NCBI RefSeq assembly: GCF_030010375.1
Contig: NZ_JASCRY010000001.1
Span: 1,550,001-1,614,000 of the forward strand
From: Flavobacterium yafengii
Lineage (GTDB): Bacteria > Bacteroidota > Bacteroidia > Flavobacteriales > Flavobacteriaceae
Length of the DNA stretch: 64,000 bases
Direction of reading: 5' to 3'
In this document: positions 1 to 8,772 of the stretch, piece by piece
Numbering within the stretch: position 1 is the first letter of the stretch
How the letters are laid out: each line of letters opens with the position of its first letter
Translations under genes and position numbers: made by a program
Notes under the pieces: model-generated
Database searches by the model: none
The model's input: only the letters and a program-made list of their open reading frames with translations
What the model was told of the DNA's origin: nothing

Positions 1-333
1 AACTATTTTTCTTTGGCTAAAAACGAAAACGCCCAAAATTATTTTGATTCAGGAAGTTCAGATAAAATAATTCAATACGAAAAATTAATTCCTGTTGTTA
101 CCGAAAAATTATTAGATTTTAATTCCAATCCAAAAGGGAATCCTTATACTGGTCAAGATCAAATTGGAGTTAATAAATTCATTATCAATAAAGTAAGAGT
201 CCTGAACCACAGATGGATTATTGCAGATTTTAGTGACGGCGAAATTTGGGGAGAAGTTTTGTTGAAATATTTTGTAAATGCTGATGATAGTATTTCATTT
301 GAAGTAAATCAATCATTATTATATCAAAAATAA
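1..333 (+). CDS. C-terminal part of an unknown protein (cut by window edge)
   Basis: The reading frame is open to base 1, so the 5' end lies outside the window; the first possible start inside it is a TTG at 13, which is probably internal. About 110 residues are visible, ending in YQK. There is no signal peptide, membrane segment or motif that I recognise in this part. The C-terminal region, with VRVLNHRWIIADFSDG, is a compact mixed alpha/beta-looking stretch. The next gene starts 2 bases after the stop, so the two are probably co-transcribed. Function unknown. Confidence 0.6.
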   Translation, partial: NYFSLAKNENAQNYFDSGSSDKIIQYEKLIPVVTEKLLDFNSNPKGNPYTGQDQIGVNKFIINKVRVLNHRWIIADFSDGEIWGEVLLKYFVNADDSISFEVNQSLLYQK

Positions 334-335
334 GT

Positions 336-779
336 ATGAAAAAGGGATTGTTTTTTTCGGTAATGATCATTTTTGCTTTTTCTTGTGCAAAGCAAATGGA
401 TCAAAAAAAGGAATCTAAGAGTCCAATTCTAAAAGAAGAAAAACCACAATTAGTAGGTGGAGATTTGGATGAACACGGTTGTAAAGTTTCTGCAGGTTAT
501 ACTTGGTCTGTGTTGAGAAAGGAGTGTATCCGGGTTTTTGAAATCGGAACTCGATTAAATCATTACGAGCAAAGCGGAGAAACTGCAACTACATCAGCTT
601 TTGTGATTTTTGAAAATAATGGAAATAAAGCAGAATTATTTCTGGATACCCAAAAGGAGTCTATTATTTTAGAGAGAAAATCCGAAGGCCAACCATGGGT
701 TAAGGATGATTGGCAATTGATTCCTTGGAAAGGTTATGTTTTGAAAAAAGCAGAAGAAATTAAATATACAGGACAATAA
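336..779 (+). CDS. Small lipoprotein of unknown function
   Basis: This 147-residue protein starts with a hydrophobic signal (about residues 3-16) ending in AFSC, a lipobox-like site with Cys17, so it is probably a membrane lipoprotein. The mature part holds the segment HGCKVSAGYTWSVLRKECIR with two cysteines that could form a disulfide, followed by a beta-rich region. Proteins with a G-C-x-x-S-A-G-Y-x-W segment are found as hypothetical lipoproteins in Bacteroidota; no function is known to me. It follows the upstream gene by 2 bases. Confidence 0.7.
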   Translation: MKKGLFFSVMIIFAFSCAKQMDQKKESKSPILKEEKPQLVGGDLDEHGCKVSAGYTWSVLRKECIRVFEIGTRLNHYEQSGETATTSAFVIFENNGNKAELFLDTQKESIILERKSEGQPWVKDDWQLIPWKGYVLKKAEEIKYTGQ

Positions 780-810
780 AAATCGGTTAGTTATTTTCTA
801 ACCAATTTTT
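778..810. terminator. Hairpin between convergent genes
   Basis: Two 13-nt arms (778-790 and 798-810) pair with one C/A mismatch around a 7-nt loop, with A-run and T-run flanks. It overlaps the 3' ends of both convergent genes, including the stop codon of the minus-strand esterase, so it can end transcription from both sides. Confidence 0.5.
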
Positions 811-1434
811 AAAGTCATAAAAATTTTGTGGTGCCACTCCATGACCCACAGGATATTCTTTATAGGTTATATTTATTCCTAAATTTTCTAGTATTGCAGG
901 TGTTTTTCTAGCCCATTCTACTTGAATTACTTGGTCTACTGTTCCGTGTGAAGCAAATATTTTCAAGTTAGTAAAGTTGTTTTTAAGATAATCCTCAGCC
1001 ACAATTTCTAAATTCAAATAGCCGCTCATAGCTACCACTTTTTGAACTTTTTCTGGGTAAGAAAGTGCCACAGCATAACTCAAGATTGAACCTTGGCTGA
1101 AGCCAACTAAAGCAATTTGTGTCTCATCGATTGGATAATTAGCAATTAACTCATCAATAAATCCAGCAATTAAATCCCTTGAAATTTTAGCTTGTTCGTG
1201 GTCTGAAAATTTATTTTGATCCGCATCAAAGTTTATCGCGTACCAAGCATAACTGCCGTATTGTAAGTCGTAAGGAGCTCGTGCTGAGATAATATAATAT
1301 TCCTCTGGAAGTTCAGTAGCAAATGAAAATAAATCTTCTTCATTGCTGCCATATCCATGTAATAAAAGGATAAGAGGATTTTTGTCTAATTTTATTTTAG
1401 GTTCTCGTATTTTATATTCTAAAGATAAATTCAT
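787..1434 (-). CDS. Alpha/beta-hydrolase (phospholipase/carboxylesterase family)
   Basis: A 215-residue single-domain serine hydrolase of the phospholipase/carboxylesterase family. Visible family features are the oxyanion strand LLLHGYGSNEEDL (about 23-35), the nucleophile elbow GFSQGS with Ser113, an acid in HGTVDQVI and the catalytic histidine in VGHGVAP near the C-terminus. There is no signal peptide, so it is likely cytoplasmic and acts on short-chain esters or lysolipids; the true substrate cannot be read from sequence. It is the last gene of a tight minus-strand run: its start is 4 bases after the stop of the small membrane protein upstream. Confidence 0.85.
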   Translation of the reverse strand: MNLSLEYKIREPKIKLDKNPLILLLHGYGSNEEDLFSFATELPEEYYIISARAPYDLQYGSYAWYAINFDADQNKFSDHEQAKISRDLIAGFIDELIANYPIDETQIALVGFSQGSILSYAVALSYPEKVQKVVAMSGYLNLEIVAEDYLKNNFTNLKIFASHGTVDQVIQVEWARKTPAILENLGINITYKEYPVGHGVAPQNFYDFKNWLENN

Positions 1435-1438
1435 CGGA

Positions 1439-1780
1439 TTATGATATGTTTTTAAGCCATTTTTGAAAATAAGTTCCCAATAAAGGAACTGGTTTTGTTT
1501 CTCCTTTTATAGCACTGGTAATGCCATAAGACCATAAAACAAATACGAAAATCCACATTGGAGCTGAAATCATTAAGCTGTCAAAATTGCTGATGATTAA
1601 TCCCAATGAAATAAAAGTTAATGTGAGTCCCAGTCCTTGGCGTATATGAAAGGAAGCAAACGCATTTTTGTCTTCGGAGTTCATGGACATCGCTATAAAT
1701 ACGCCAATTCCTAAAATATAGCTGGTGATGGCGGCAGTTTTTCCTGTTTCGGTAGTGTTATTCATTTTATTTGTGCTCAC
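1439..1780 (-). CDS. Small Tic20/DUF4870-like membrane protein
   Basis: A 113-residue protein with about three hydrophobic segments (roughly 17-33, 50-66 and 72-90) and the phrase FASFHIRQGLGL between the first two, typical of the small Tic20/DUF4870-like membrane proteins, which often carry the label import component protein in flavobacteria. The role of these bacterial proteins is not established. Met at 1765 is an alternative start. It lies 24 bases after the dihydroorotase gene and 4 before the esterase, so the three probably form one transcript. Confidence 0.7.
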   Translation of the reverse strand: MSTNKMNNTTETGKTAAITSYILGIGVFIAMSMNSEDKNAFASFHIRQGLGLTLTFISLGLIISNFDSLMISAPMWIFVFVLWSYGITSAIKGETKPVPLLGTYFQKWLKNIS

Positions 1781-1804
1781 TTTGAGTTTGGTGAGATTTT
1801 TTAT

Positions 1805-3058
1805 TTATGCTAAAATTAATTTTCCTTGATTCACAATTCCAAGAACTTTTCCTTTGATTTCTGTTTCCAAAAATGCGGAATTTTTTGATTTCGATAGAAT
1901 CGACGATTTTGTGAAAATGCTTTTTGGTTCAGGATTAAATAAGGTAATATTTGCTTTAGAACCTTCATTTATGATTTGGATATCAATACCGAATGTAGAT
2001 TTTCCAGCGGTCAATTTATCTATTACGGTTTCTAATGGCAATACGGTCATCAAAGCACCAAAAGCACTTTCCATTCCAATCGTTCCATTTTTGGCACCAT
2101 CAAATTCCATTTTCTTGTGTTCAATATCTATCGGATTATGGTCGGATGTAATCATATCGATTGTTCCTTCTTTTATTCCTTTCAGCAATGCTTTTCTATC
2201 GGTTTCAGTTCTAAGTGGCGGCGAAACTTTATAACGGGTATCAAAACCCTCCAATTTTTCATCGGTCAAAACCAAATGATGTACAGCGACACTGCAGGTT
2301 ACATTTAGTCCATTGGCTTTAGCCTCTTTGATTAATTGAACTGATTTTTTAGTCGAAATCGTCGGAATGTGAAGTTTTCCTCCGGTATATTCTAACAGAA
2401 ATAAATTTCTTGCGATTTGTAATTCTTCGGCAAGATTTGGAATTCCTTTCAAGCCTAATCGGGTAGAAACTATGCCTTCATTCGCAACTCCGTTTCCTTT
2501 TATATTTTCGTCTTGGGAAAAAGCAAGAATCAATCCATCAAAATCCTGAACGTATTGTAAGGCAATTTTCAGCAAATTAGCATTATCCAAACTTTTATTA
2601 TAATCTCCAAAAGCAACCGCTCCCGCTTTTTTCATATCATACAATTCGGCCATGTCTTTTCCTGCACTTTCTTTGCTCAAAGCGCCAATAGGATACAGCT
2701 GAGTCGCAAATCCGAGTGCTTTATTCAAAACAAAATTCACTTGGGATTGATTGTCAATAATAGGAAAGGAGTTGGGTTGTAATGCGATTGCCGTAAAACC
2801 ACTTTTGGCAGCCACATTAAGTCCGTTTGATATCGTTTCTCGGTCTTCAAAACCAGGTTCTCCTAGAGAAACGCTACTGTCGAACCAACCTTGTGAAACA
2901 TGTAAATTATCAAGTTTTACCTCTTCTGCTTTATCTGGATTTGGAAGCGATGTTCCAATTTTTTTTATAAAACCATCAACAATTAAAATATCTGCAGTCT
3001 TATTATGAAAGGGACTTTTTGAATCGATAATTTTGGCGCCTCTGATGATTAATTTCAT
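1805..3058 (-). CDS. pyrC: Dihydroorotase-like protein lacking the metal-binding HxH
   Basis: A 417-residue amidohydrolase of the dihydroorotase (multifunctional complex) family. I chose the ATG at 3058 (MKLIIRGAKIID), where family similarity begins, over an upstream in-frame start at 3109. The family's D-x-H-x-H is replaced by DSSVS (60-64), so both metal-ligand histidines are serines, and the usual HAED segment reads FSQD. The later VHHL and SDHNP segments are kept. In the pyrimidine pathway active dihydroorotase closes carbamoyl-aspartate to dihydroorotate; loss of these ligands matches the non-catalytic PyrC-like subunits known to support aspartate transcarbamoylase in some bacteria. The gene is therefore family-certain but activity-doubtful. 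Confidence 0.85.
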   Translation of the reverse strand: MKLIIRGAKIIDSKSPFHNKTADILIVDGFIKKIGTSLPNPDKAEEVKLDNLHVSQGWFDSSVSLGEPGFEDRETISNGLNVAAKSGFTAIALQPNSFPIIDNQSQVNFVLNKALGFATQLYPIGALSKESAGKDMAELYDMKKAGAVAFGDYNKSLDNANLLKIALQYVQDFDGLILAFSQDENIKGNGVANEGIVSTRLGLKGIPNLAEELQIARNLFLLEYTGGKLHIPTISTKKSVQLIKEAKANGLNVTCSVAVHHLVLTDEKLEGFDTRYKVSPPLRTETDRKALLKGIKEGTIDMITSDHNPIDIEHKKMEFDGAKNGTIGMESAFGALMTVLPLETVIDKLTAGKSTFGIDIQIINEGSKANITLFNPEPKSIFTKSSILSKSKNSAFLETEIKGKVLGIVNQGKLILA

Positions 3059-3178
3059 ATGTAGATAATATTTGTTTTTTAATGGAATATGTAATTCGCA
3101 TAGTTGCATTAACTTTTACGACCAAATTACGGTCATGCTCATTTCATATTGATTTTTTAAGTATTGAACCTTCGTTAT

Positions 3179-5107
3179 TTACTTTACGAATCGTATAATT
3201 GCCATTTCGGTTATTATAAATAACAGTGCAAAGATAACAAACCATTTCCAAATTTGATTATCTGTTCTGTCAGTTTGTAAAGTGTTAAATAGCGATGGGA
3301 TTGATTCGATTGTTTTATAGTCCGAAAGAATATTGTCATTGGCTGAAGCCAAATCACTTTCGGTTCTGTTGTAATTGAAACTGATGTTTTCAATCCACTC
3401 TTTTTTATTGTAAATGCTGAAATTTCCCGCTTGTTCTGGATAATCATTGAAAGTCATTTTGACTTTATTATTCAGAATTTGTTGAATAGGAATAAATTGT
3501 TCGTCCAAGCCTTTTACCGTTAAAATAGCGTCTTTGTTTAATGATGCTTCGGTCAAGTGCGGGTTGTTATTTCCAATTATCAAAGCATTGATGCCGTTGT
3601 TTTGATTGTTCATCGCCATCTTGTAAAATGTAGGCACAATTAATGGAGATTGCTGGAAATTTGAATTTTCGGTGTTGATGGGAGCTGCAAAAACAGCAAC
3701 CGCTGAAACGGAATTTGCTATTGAAGTCAAGAAAACACTTTGGTCCTCATAAGACAAAGCAGCTGGACTGGAGCTGGATAATGCAAAGGAACTTTTTGTT
3801 TTTGGATACTGAAAATTAGTCACTTTGTTTTCAAAAACGCTATTAAATATAGGGTGATTGAAGTTGATTTTAGTAATCAGCTTTTCTCTGTTTTCTAAAG
3901 AATTGAATGTAAGGTTTCCAAAATTCGAGACAAAAGAATTCATATTTGTAGTTGAACTTACTGTCGAAGGGATCACAATTAAATTGCCGCCTTTCTCTAC
4001 AAAAGATTTCAAAGTGGTCGCCAAAGCTTGTGGAATTTCATCCAATTCATTTAAAACAATCGCATCTTGTTCTTCCAGTTTATTGTAATCTAATGCGCTT
4101 AAAGTATAATTGTTGAAATTGAATTCTTCACTGGTGTAAATTCGGGAAAGAAAGTTGCTTTTTCCCAGTTCTCCAATGCTGATTATTTTGGTTTTCTTAG
4201 TTTTAGTAATGCTGAAAAACAACGTGTTATCATATGTCAACCCATTGTCAACTATAGAAAAATAGCCATGAAAGGATTGTTTTGGAATCGTAAAGTTGAG
4301 ATTTTTTTTCTTTGTGTCTAAAGTTACTATTGTCTTCGCAATGAGCTTGTTTTCATTGTATAAAGAAATAGGAATCGGGTTAAAATCATCTCCATAACCG
4401 GATATTTGGACACTAATTTCATAAAAATTTTCTAATGTTTTATTGATGAAAACACTATCAATTGATACATTATTTTTTTGTTCTGCTTTTGGGATTATAA
4501 ATAAAGGAGAATCAGTTGCGTCACTATTTTTCAGTTGTTTTTCATTAAGACCAACAGCATCAGTAATGATAACGATATCCTTTTTAAAAGCTGATTTATG
4601 GGCTTTTATTTTTGCCATTATATTGTCCAATTGGAACGGAGTAGCGCTGTATTTTAGATTTTGCAAAGCACTACGAACCGACTTTATATCGGTGTTCCAA
4701 TAATTTTCGGAATTGGTGAGCAAAGAAAAATTTACATTTTCCGGAGTTTCTTCAAGTAATTCCTGAACGGCTCTTTTTAGCAATTCTCCTTTTTTGCCTT
4801 TGGCTTGCATACTAAAAGAATTATCCAAAATAATATACAGCTCATTGCTGGCATTTTTACTGTCTTTTGACTCAAAAAAAGGTTGAGCAAATGCTATAAT
4901 AATACACGTCAGTAATAATACACGGCAGGCGAGAAGCAACCATTTCTTGATTTTAGAGCTTTTCCGGGTTTGAATGGAAAGTGCTTTTAAGAAACGAACA
5001 TTGGTGAAATATTCTTTTTTGAAACGGCGTAATTGAAATAAATGAACCAGAATTGGAACAATCAACAAGAACAGAAAGTATAAAATTTCGGGATGTTTAA
5101 AATGCAT
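3179..5107 (-). CDS. BatA-domain/vWA membrane protein
   Basis: A 642-residue membrane protein. The N-terminus (about 1-75) is a BatA/aerotolerance-regulator domain: two membrane segments flank the basic stretch LFQLRRFKKEYFTNVRFLKAL. It is followed by a von Willebrand A region with a MIDAS-like DNSFSM near residue 96, a beta-rich middle part, and a last transmembrane helix at the C-terminus. Such proteins occur in Bacteroidota beside or apart from the Bat operon. The role is unclear; a cell-envelope or stress function is an inference. It is upstream of the dihydroorotase-like gene on the same strand, with 120 bases between. Confidence 0.8.
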   Translation of the reverse strand: MHFKHPEILYFLFLLIVPILVHLFQLRRFKKEYFTNVRFLKALSIQTRKSSKIKKWLLLACRVLLLTCIIIAFAQPFFESKDSKNASNELYIILDNSFSMQAKGKKGELLKRAVQELLEETPENVNFSLLTNSENYWNTDIKSVRSALQNLKYSATPFQLDNIMAKIKAHKSAFKKDIVIITDAVGLNEKQLKNSDATDSPLFIIPKAEQKNNVSIDSVFINKTLENFYEISVQISGYGDDFNPIPISLYNENKLIAKTIVTLDTKKKNLNFTIPKQSFHGYFSIVDNGLTYDNTLFFSITKTKKTKIISIGELGKSNFLSRIYTSEEFNFNNYTLSALDYNKLEEQDAIVLNELDEIPQALATTLKSFVEKGGNLIVIPSTVSSTTNMNSFVSNFGNLTFNSLENREKLITKINFNHPIFNSVFENKVTNFQYPKTKSSFALSSSSPAALSYEDQSVFLTSIANSVSAVAVFAAPINTENSNFQQSPLIVPTFYKMAMNNQNNGINALIIGNNNPHLTEASLNKDAILTVKGLDEQFIPIQQILNNKVKMTFNDYPEQAGNFSIYNKKEWIENISFNYNRTESDLASANDNILSDYKTIESIPSLFNTLQTDRTDNQIWKWFVIFALLFIITEMAIIRFVK

Positions 5108-5169
5108 TCTGAGGTTGAGTTTACTTCACTGGATTTTGTTTTCAACGGTGTTCATTGAATTCTATGAGT

Positions 5170-5177
5170 CAAAAATA
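5170..5177 (-). promoter_or_regulatory. Candidate -7 box (TATTTTTG) for the BatA gene
   Basis: The minus strand reads TATTTTTG, a match to the Bacteroidota -7 consensus TAnnTTTG, about 60 bases before the BatA start. No clear -33 TTTG is at the expected distance, so this is tentative. Confidence 0.3.
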
Positions 5178-5289
5178 CAAATTTGTTGACAGTTTTAGTT
5201 GAAGTTGTTATAATTTTTCAAAGGAATAAACAATTGACATTCATTATGAATATAATGTGTATTTTAGCTTTCTAATAAATTTTAAAAAC

Positions 5290-6402
5290 ATGAAAAAGCC
5301 GTTTGCTGTTCTTCTATTAATTTTCATTTTTACAAGTGTTCAGGCGCAAAAGAATAAATTCAATTTACTGATTGGAACCTACACCCAAAATTGTGACAGC
5401 AAAGGAATTTATGTATATGATTTTGATTCAAAAACAGGTGATTTCAGTTTTAAAAATGCTACTGAAAAAGTTATAAATCCAAGTTATTTGACCGTTTCAA
5501 AGGAGAGTAACTTTATTTATGCCGTAAATGAGTTTGGTGCTGAAAGTACAGTAAGTTCTTTTAGTTATAATCCAGCAAGCGGAAAATTAGACTTAATCAA
5601 CAAACAAAGTTCAAAAGGCGCTGATCCTTGTTACATTATAAACGATGATAAAAATGTGATAGTTGCCAATTATTCCGGTGGGAATATTTCCGTTTTTGGT
5701 AAAAATAACGACGGAAGTCTTGCTGAAGCAAAGCAAGTTATTCAACATTATGGAAAAGGAATTAATGTACAAAGACAAGAAGGTCCTCATGTACATATGG
5801 TTCATTTTTCTCCAGACAAAAAGTTTATTTTGTCCAATGATTTAGGGAATGACAAAGTGTATTCTTATGCTTATAATCCTAATGCTGCTACTACTGTTTT
5901 AGAATTAAAAGATAGCATTTCAGTGAAATCTGGAAGTGGACCAAGACATTTGACGTTCAGTAAAGACGGAAAATTTGTTTATCTATTACAGGAACTTGAC
6001 GGAGCGTTAACGGTATTTAGTTATTCAAACGGAATATTAAAAAAGATTGATGAAACGACTATTTTAACCAAAGGCTTTAAAGGAACTTTCAGTTCTGCAG
6101 ATATTCATATTTCGCCTGACGGGAAATTTTTATATGCATCCAATCGTGGTGAAGCAAATACGATTACAATTTTTAAAATCCTAAAAAACGGAAAATTACT
6201 ATTGAAAGGACAAACAAGTACTTTAGGGAAAGGACCCAGAAATTTTGCAATTGATCCAACTGGAAATTTTCTTTTGGTAGCACATCAATATACCAATAAT
6301 GTAGTGATTTTTAAAAGAAATAAAAATACGGGAGCACTTACAGATACTGGAAAAAAGATTGCTTTGTGTTCGCCGGTTTGTTTGGTTTTTACAAAGAATT
6401 AA
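5290..6402 (+). CDS. Secreted lactonase family (7-bladed propeller) protein
   Basis: This 370-residue protein starts with a signal peptide, MKKPFAVLLLIFIFTSVQAQ, which is why I chose the ATG at 5290 rather than the in-frame start at 5257. The rest is a repeated beta-propeller with family hallmarks of the 6-phosphogluconolactonase/YkgB-like lactonases: LLIGTYTQN near the mature start, GADPCYI, GPHVHMVHFSPDKKF, GSGPRHLTFSKDGKF, SADIHISPDGKFLYASNRG and GPRNFAIDPTGNFLLVAHQ. The signal peptide means export, so a periplasmic sugar-lactone or unknown lactone substrate is more likely than the cytosolic pentose phosphate step. Confidence 0.85.
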   Translation: MKKPFAVLLLIFIFTSVQAQKNKFNLLIGTYTQNCDSKGIYVYDFDSKTGDFSFKNATEKVINPSYLTVSKESNFIYAVNEFGAESTVSSFSYNPASGKLDLINKQSSKGADPCYIINDDKNVIVANYSGGNISVFGKNNDGSLAEAKQVIQHYGKGINVQRQEGPHVHMVHFSPDKKFILSNDLGNDKVYSYAYNPNAATTVLELKDSISVKSGSGPRHLTFSKDGKFVYLLQELDGALTVFSYSNGILKKIDETTILTKGFKGTFSSADIHISPDGKFLYASNRGEANTITIFKILKNGKLLLKGQTSTLGKGPRNFAIDPTGNFLLVAHQYTNNVVIFKRNKNTGALTDTGKKIALCSPVCLVFTKN

Positions 6403-6421
6403 AATGAAATTATGATCACAA

Positions 6422-6462
6422 AAAAAAAGGCTAAAAATGATACTCATTTTTAGCCTTTTTTT
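6422..6462. terminator. Bidirectional terminator
   Basis: A perfect 19-bp stem (6422-6440 with 6444-6462) with a 3-nt loop and A/T-run flanks lies between the convergent lactonase and helicase genes, and can end both transcripts. Confidence 0.9.
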
Positions 6463-6466
6463 AGTA

Positions 6467-7819
6467 CTATTTATTCTTGTCTTTTCTCTTCTTGTCTCTG
6501 GTTTTTAGCATATTTCTATTTACAGAACCGTGCGTTTTTTTCTTTGTTACACCTGGTCCACCTAAATTAACTTTCTTATTCTTTTTACTTTTCTCTTGAA
6601 AAGCGCCATCTCCGTCAAGTTTCTGTTTTTTCATCATAAACTTAATCGGTTGTCTGTCTTTTTCAGGTTCGATTAATTTTGATGACACTTCAACTGTCTC
6701 CGGGAAAGCTTCGATTGCTAATTCCATATTCATCAGCACTTCTATTTCCACTTTGGATTCTTCTTCACGAGGCGCGATAAGACTTATTGCAGTTCCTGTA
6801 GCATCTGCACGACCGGTTCTACCAATTCTGTGCATGTACAATTCTGGCATTTCAGGCATCTCAAAGTTGACAACGTGGGTGATATTCGAAATATCTAAAC
6901 CTCTTGCCATAATATCAGTAGTAATTAAACCACGGAGATTTCCTTCTTGGAATGAAGCCATCGTACTCAAACGGTAATTTTGTGATTTATTCGAGTGAAT
7001 TACTCCAAACTGACCCTCAAAATCTTCTTCGATACGTTCGTGAACCATATCTGAAATCTTCTTGTTATTTACAAAAACTAAAACACGACTCATGTCTTCG
7101 TTGTTTTGCAATAAGTGTTTTAGAAGGTTTATTTTGGTATTGAAATTGGGAACATTATAGGCAATTTGTTTGATGTTTTCCAATGGTGTTCCTGATGCCG
7201 AAAGTGTAACTTCTTCCGGATAATCAAAATAGTCATTCAAAATAGCATCTACTTCATCCGTCATAGTTGCCGAAAAAAGTATGTTTTGACGTTTTTTAGG
7301 CATCATGGCCAAAATAGCAGTCAATTGGGTGCGGAAACCTAAATTAAGCATTTCGTCAAACTCATCGATTACCAGCTTTTGCATTTCTTCAAAACGAATC
7401 ACATTATCCAGCGTTAAATCCATGATTCTTCCTGGAGTTCCCACTAGTATGTCGCAGCCTTGATAAACGGTTGTTTTTTGAGTATTGATGTTGACACCTC
7501 CAAAAATACCAACAGTACGAACCGACATGTATTTTGTCAATTTTTCTACTTCTTCCACTACTTGCACGACAAGTTCACGTGTAGGAACCAAAATTACTAT
7601 TTTAGGAGTATGTCCCGGAGTAAATTTATATAATTTTAATAAAGGCAAAAGATAGGCAAATGTTTTACCAGTACCAGTTTGTGCAATTCCCATCATATCT
7701 CTTCCAGACATTATCACAGAAAAAGTTTTTTCCTGGATGGGAGTTGGAGAAGTAAATCCTAAATCATCTATTGCTTTTTGCACAGATTTAGGGAGATTGA
7801 ATTGTTCGAAAGTACTCAT
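6467..7819 (-). CDS. DEAD-box-type RNA helicase (motif II is DEFD)
   Basis: A 450-residue ATP-dependent RNA helicase. I used the ATG at 7819 (MSTFEQFNLPKSVQKAI), which begins with the family Q-motif region, not the start at 7846. Motifs in order: PTPIQEKTF, AQTGTGKT (Walker A), PTRELVVQ, GTPGRIMD, motif II DEFD in place of DEAD, FSAT, RGLDI and HRIGRTGR. The C-terminal 80 residues are lysine-rich (KKQKLDGDG, KSKKNKKVNLGG, RDKKRKDKNK), a likely RNA-binding tail. Probable role is remodelling of RNA in ribosome assembly, decay or cold growth. Phenylalanine at the third motif II position is unusual but keeps both acidic residues. Confidence 0.93.
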   Translation of the reverse strand: MSTFEQFNLPKSVQKAIDDLGFTSPTPIQEKTFSVIMSGRDMMGIAQTGTGKTFAYLLPLLKLYKFTPGHTPKIVILVPTRELVVQVVEEVEKLTKYMSVRTVGIFGGVNINTQKTTVYQGCDILVGTPGRIMDLTLDNVIRFEEMQKLVIDEFDEMLNLGFRTQLTAILAMMPKKRQNILFSATMTDEVDAILNDYFDYPEEVTLSASGTPLENIKQIAYNVPNFNTKINLLKHLLQNNEDMSRVLVFVNNKKISDMVHERIEEDFEGQFGVIHSNKSQNYRLSTMASFQEGNLRGLITTDIMARGLDISNITHVVNFEMPEMPELYMHRIGRTGRADATGTAISLIAPREEESKVEIEVLMNMELAIEAFPETVEVSSKLIEPEKDRQPIKFMMKKQKLDGDGAFQEKSKKNKKVNLGGPGVTKKKTHGSVNRNMLKTRDKKRKDKNK

Positions 7820-7835
7820 TTGCTTAAATTTTGTG

Positions 7836-7843
7836 CAAAGGTA
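7836..7843 (-). promoter_or_regulatory. Candidate -7 box (TACCTTTG) for the helicase gene
   Basis: The minus strand reads TACCTTTG, matching TAnnTTTG, 16 bases before the helicase ATG. This would give a very short 5' leader. No good -33 element is visible. Confidence 0.35.
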
Positions 7844-7935
7844 CATTAAATTTTAGACTTCATTAGATTCTTATATTTTTAGATTTCAGGTTTTTAAAAT
7901 TAATCTAAAAATCGAAGGAGTCTAGCTCATCTAAC

Positions 7936-8700
7936 TTAAAATTTTTCAAAAACCCCTAATCCAAATAATGCAAAGTCATATTTAACGGGATCAATCGGGT
8001 CGAATTCACGAAGTCTTAAATCTAATTCGGCTAATGCTTTTGCGTCATTTTGTTTTCTGGTCAGCAATCCTAGTTTTCGCGCTACATTACCGGAATGCAC
8101 ATCCAAAGGACAGGATAAAGAAGCTGGAGAAATACTTTTCCATATTCCTAAGTCGACACCTTTAGTGTCCTGGCGCACCATCCAGCGTAAATACATGTTT
8201 ATTCGCTTGGCTGCAGAATTGTTCAGAGGGTCTGAAATGTGTTTTTGTGTTCTAATTTGATGGGGAATTTCGAAGAATGTCTTTTTGAATTCCGAGATGC
8301 TGTTTTGCATGGTTTTTAACTCTTGGTTTTTAGCATATACGGATTCTAATCCATTATGGTTTTCATAGATATTTTTTAGGCTTCTAATAAAACTTGCAAA
8401 ATCCTGTCCGTTAAAAGTTCGATGAACAAAAGTTTCTAGTCGTTCCAAATCATTTTCGGAATGTGACATGACAAAATCATAAGGTGCATTTCCCATTAAA
8501 TCCATCATTTTATGAGAATTTTTGATAATCATTTTGCGATTCCCCCAAGCGATTGTAGCACTCAGAAAACCAGCAATTTCGATATCTTCTTTTTGTGAAA
8601 ATAAATGCGGAATTTGTACAGGATCACTTTCGATGAAGTCGAGTGTATTATATTGTATCACTTTTTCGTCGAGGAAAGATTTGAGTTCTGAAGAATTCAT
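7936..8700 (-). CDS. TIGR02757 (DUF2400) family protein
   Basis: A 254-residue protein of the TIGR02757/DUF2400 family, found widely in Bacteroidota. Recognisable segments are DPVQIPHLF and the IAGFLSATIAWGNRKMIIKN-like stretch near the N-terminus, MYLRWMVRQDTKGVDLGIW in the middle, and LDVHSGNVARKLGLLTRKQND followed by LRxFDPIDPVKYDFALFGLGV at the end. The arrangement recalls the helix-hairpin-helix DNA glycosylase fold (the LDVHSGN...DPVKYDFALFGLG part), so a nucleic-acid role is possible, but no activity is established. Cytoplasmic; it is 72 bases downstream of the LolD-type ATPase on the same strand. Confidence 0.85.
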   Translation of the reverse strand: MNSSELKSFLDEKVIQYNTLDFIESDPVQIPHLFSQKEDIEIAGFLSATIAWGNRKMIIKNSHKMMDLMGNAPYDFVMSHSENDLERLETFVHRTFNGQDFASFIRSLKNIYENHNGLESVYAKNQELKTMQNSISEFKKTFFEIPHQIRTQKHISDPLNNSAAKRINMYLRWMVRQDTKGVDLGIWKSISPASLSCPLDVHSGNVARKLGLLTRKQNDAKALAELDLRLREFDPIDPVKYDFALFGLGVFEKF

Positions 8701-8772
8701 TTTTATTTAAAGTTTAATATTTAAAGTGGTTCGTCGTTTCAATGAACTTTAAACCTGAAACTTCAACCTTTT

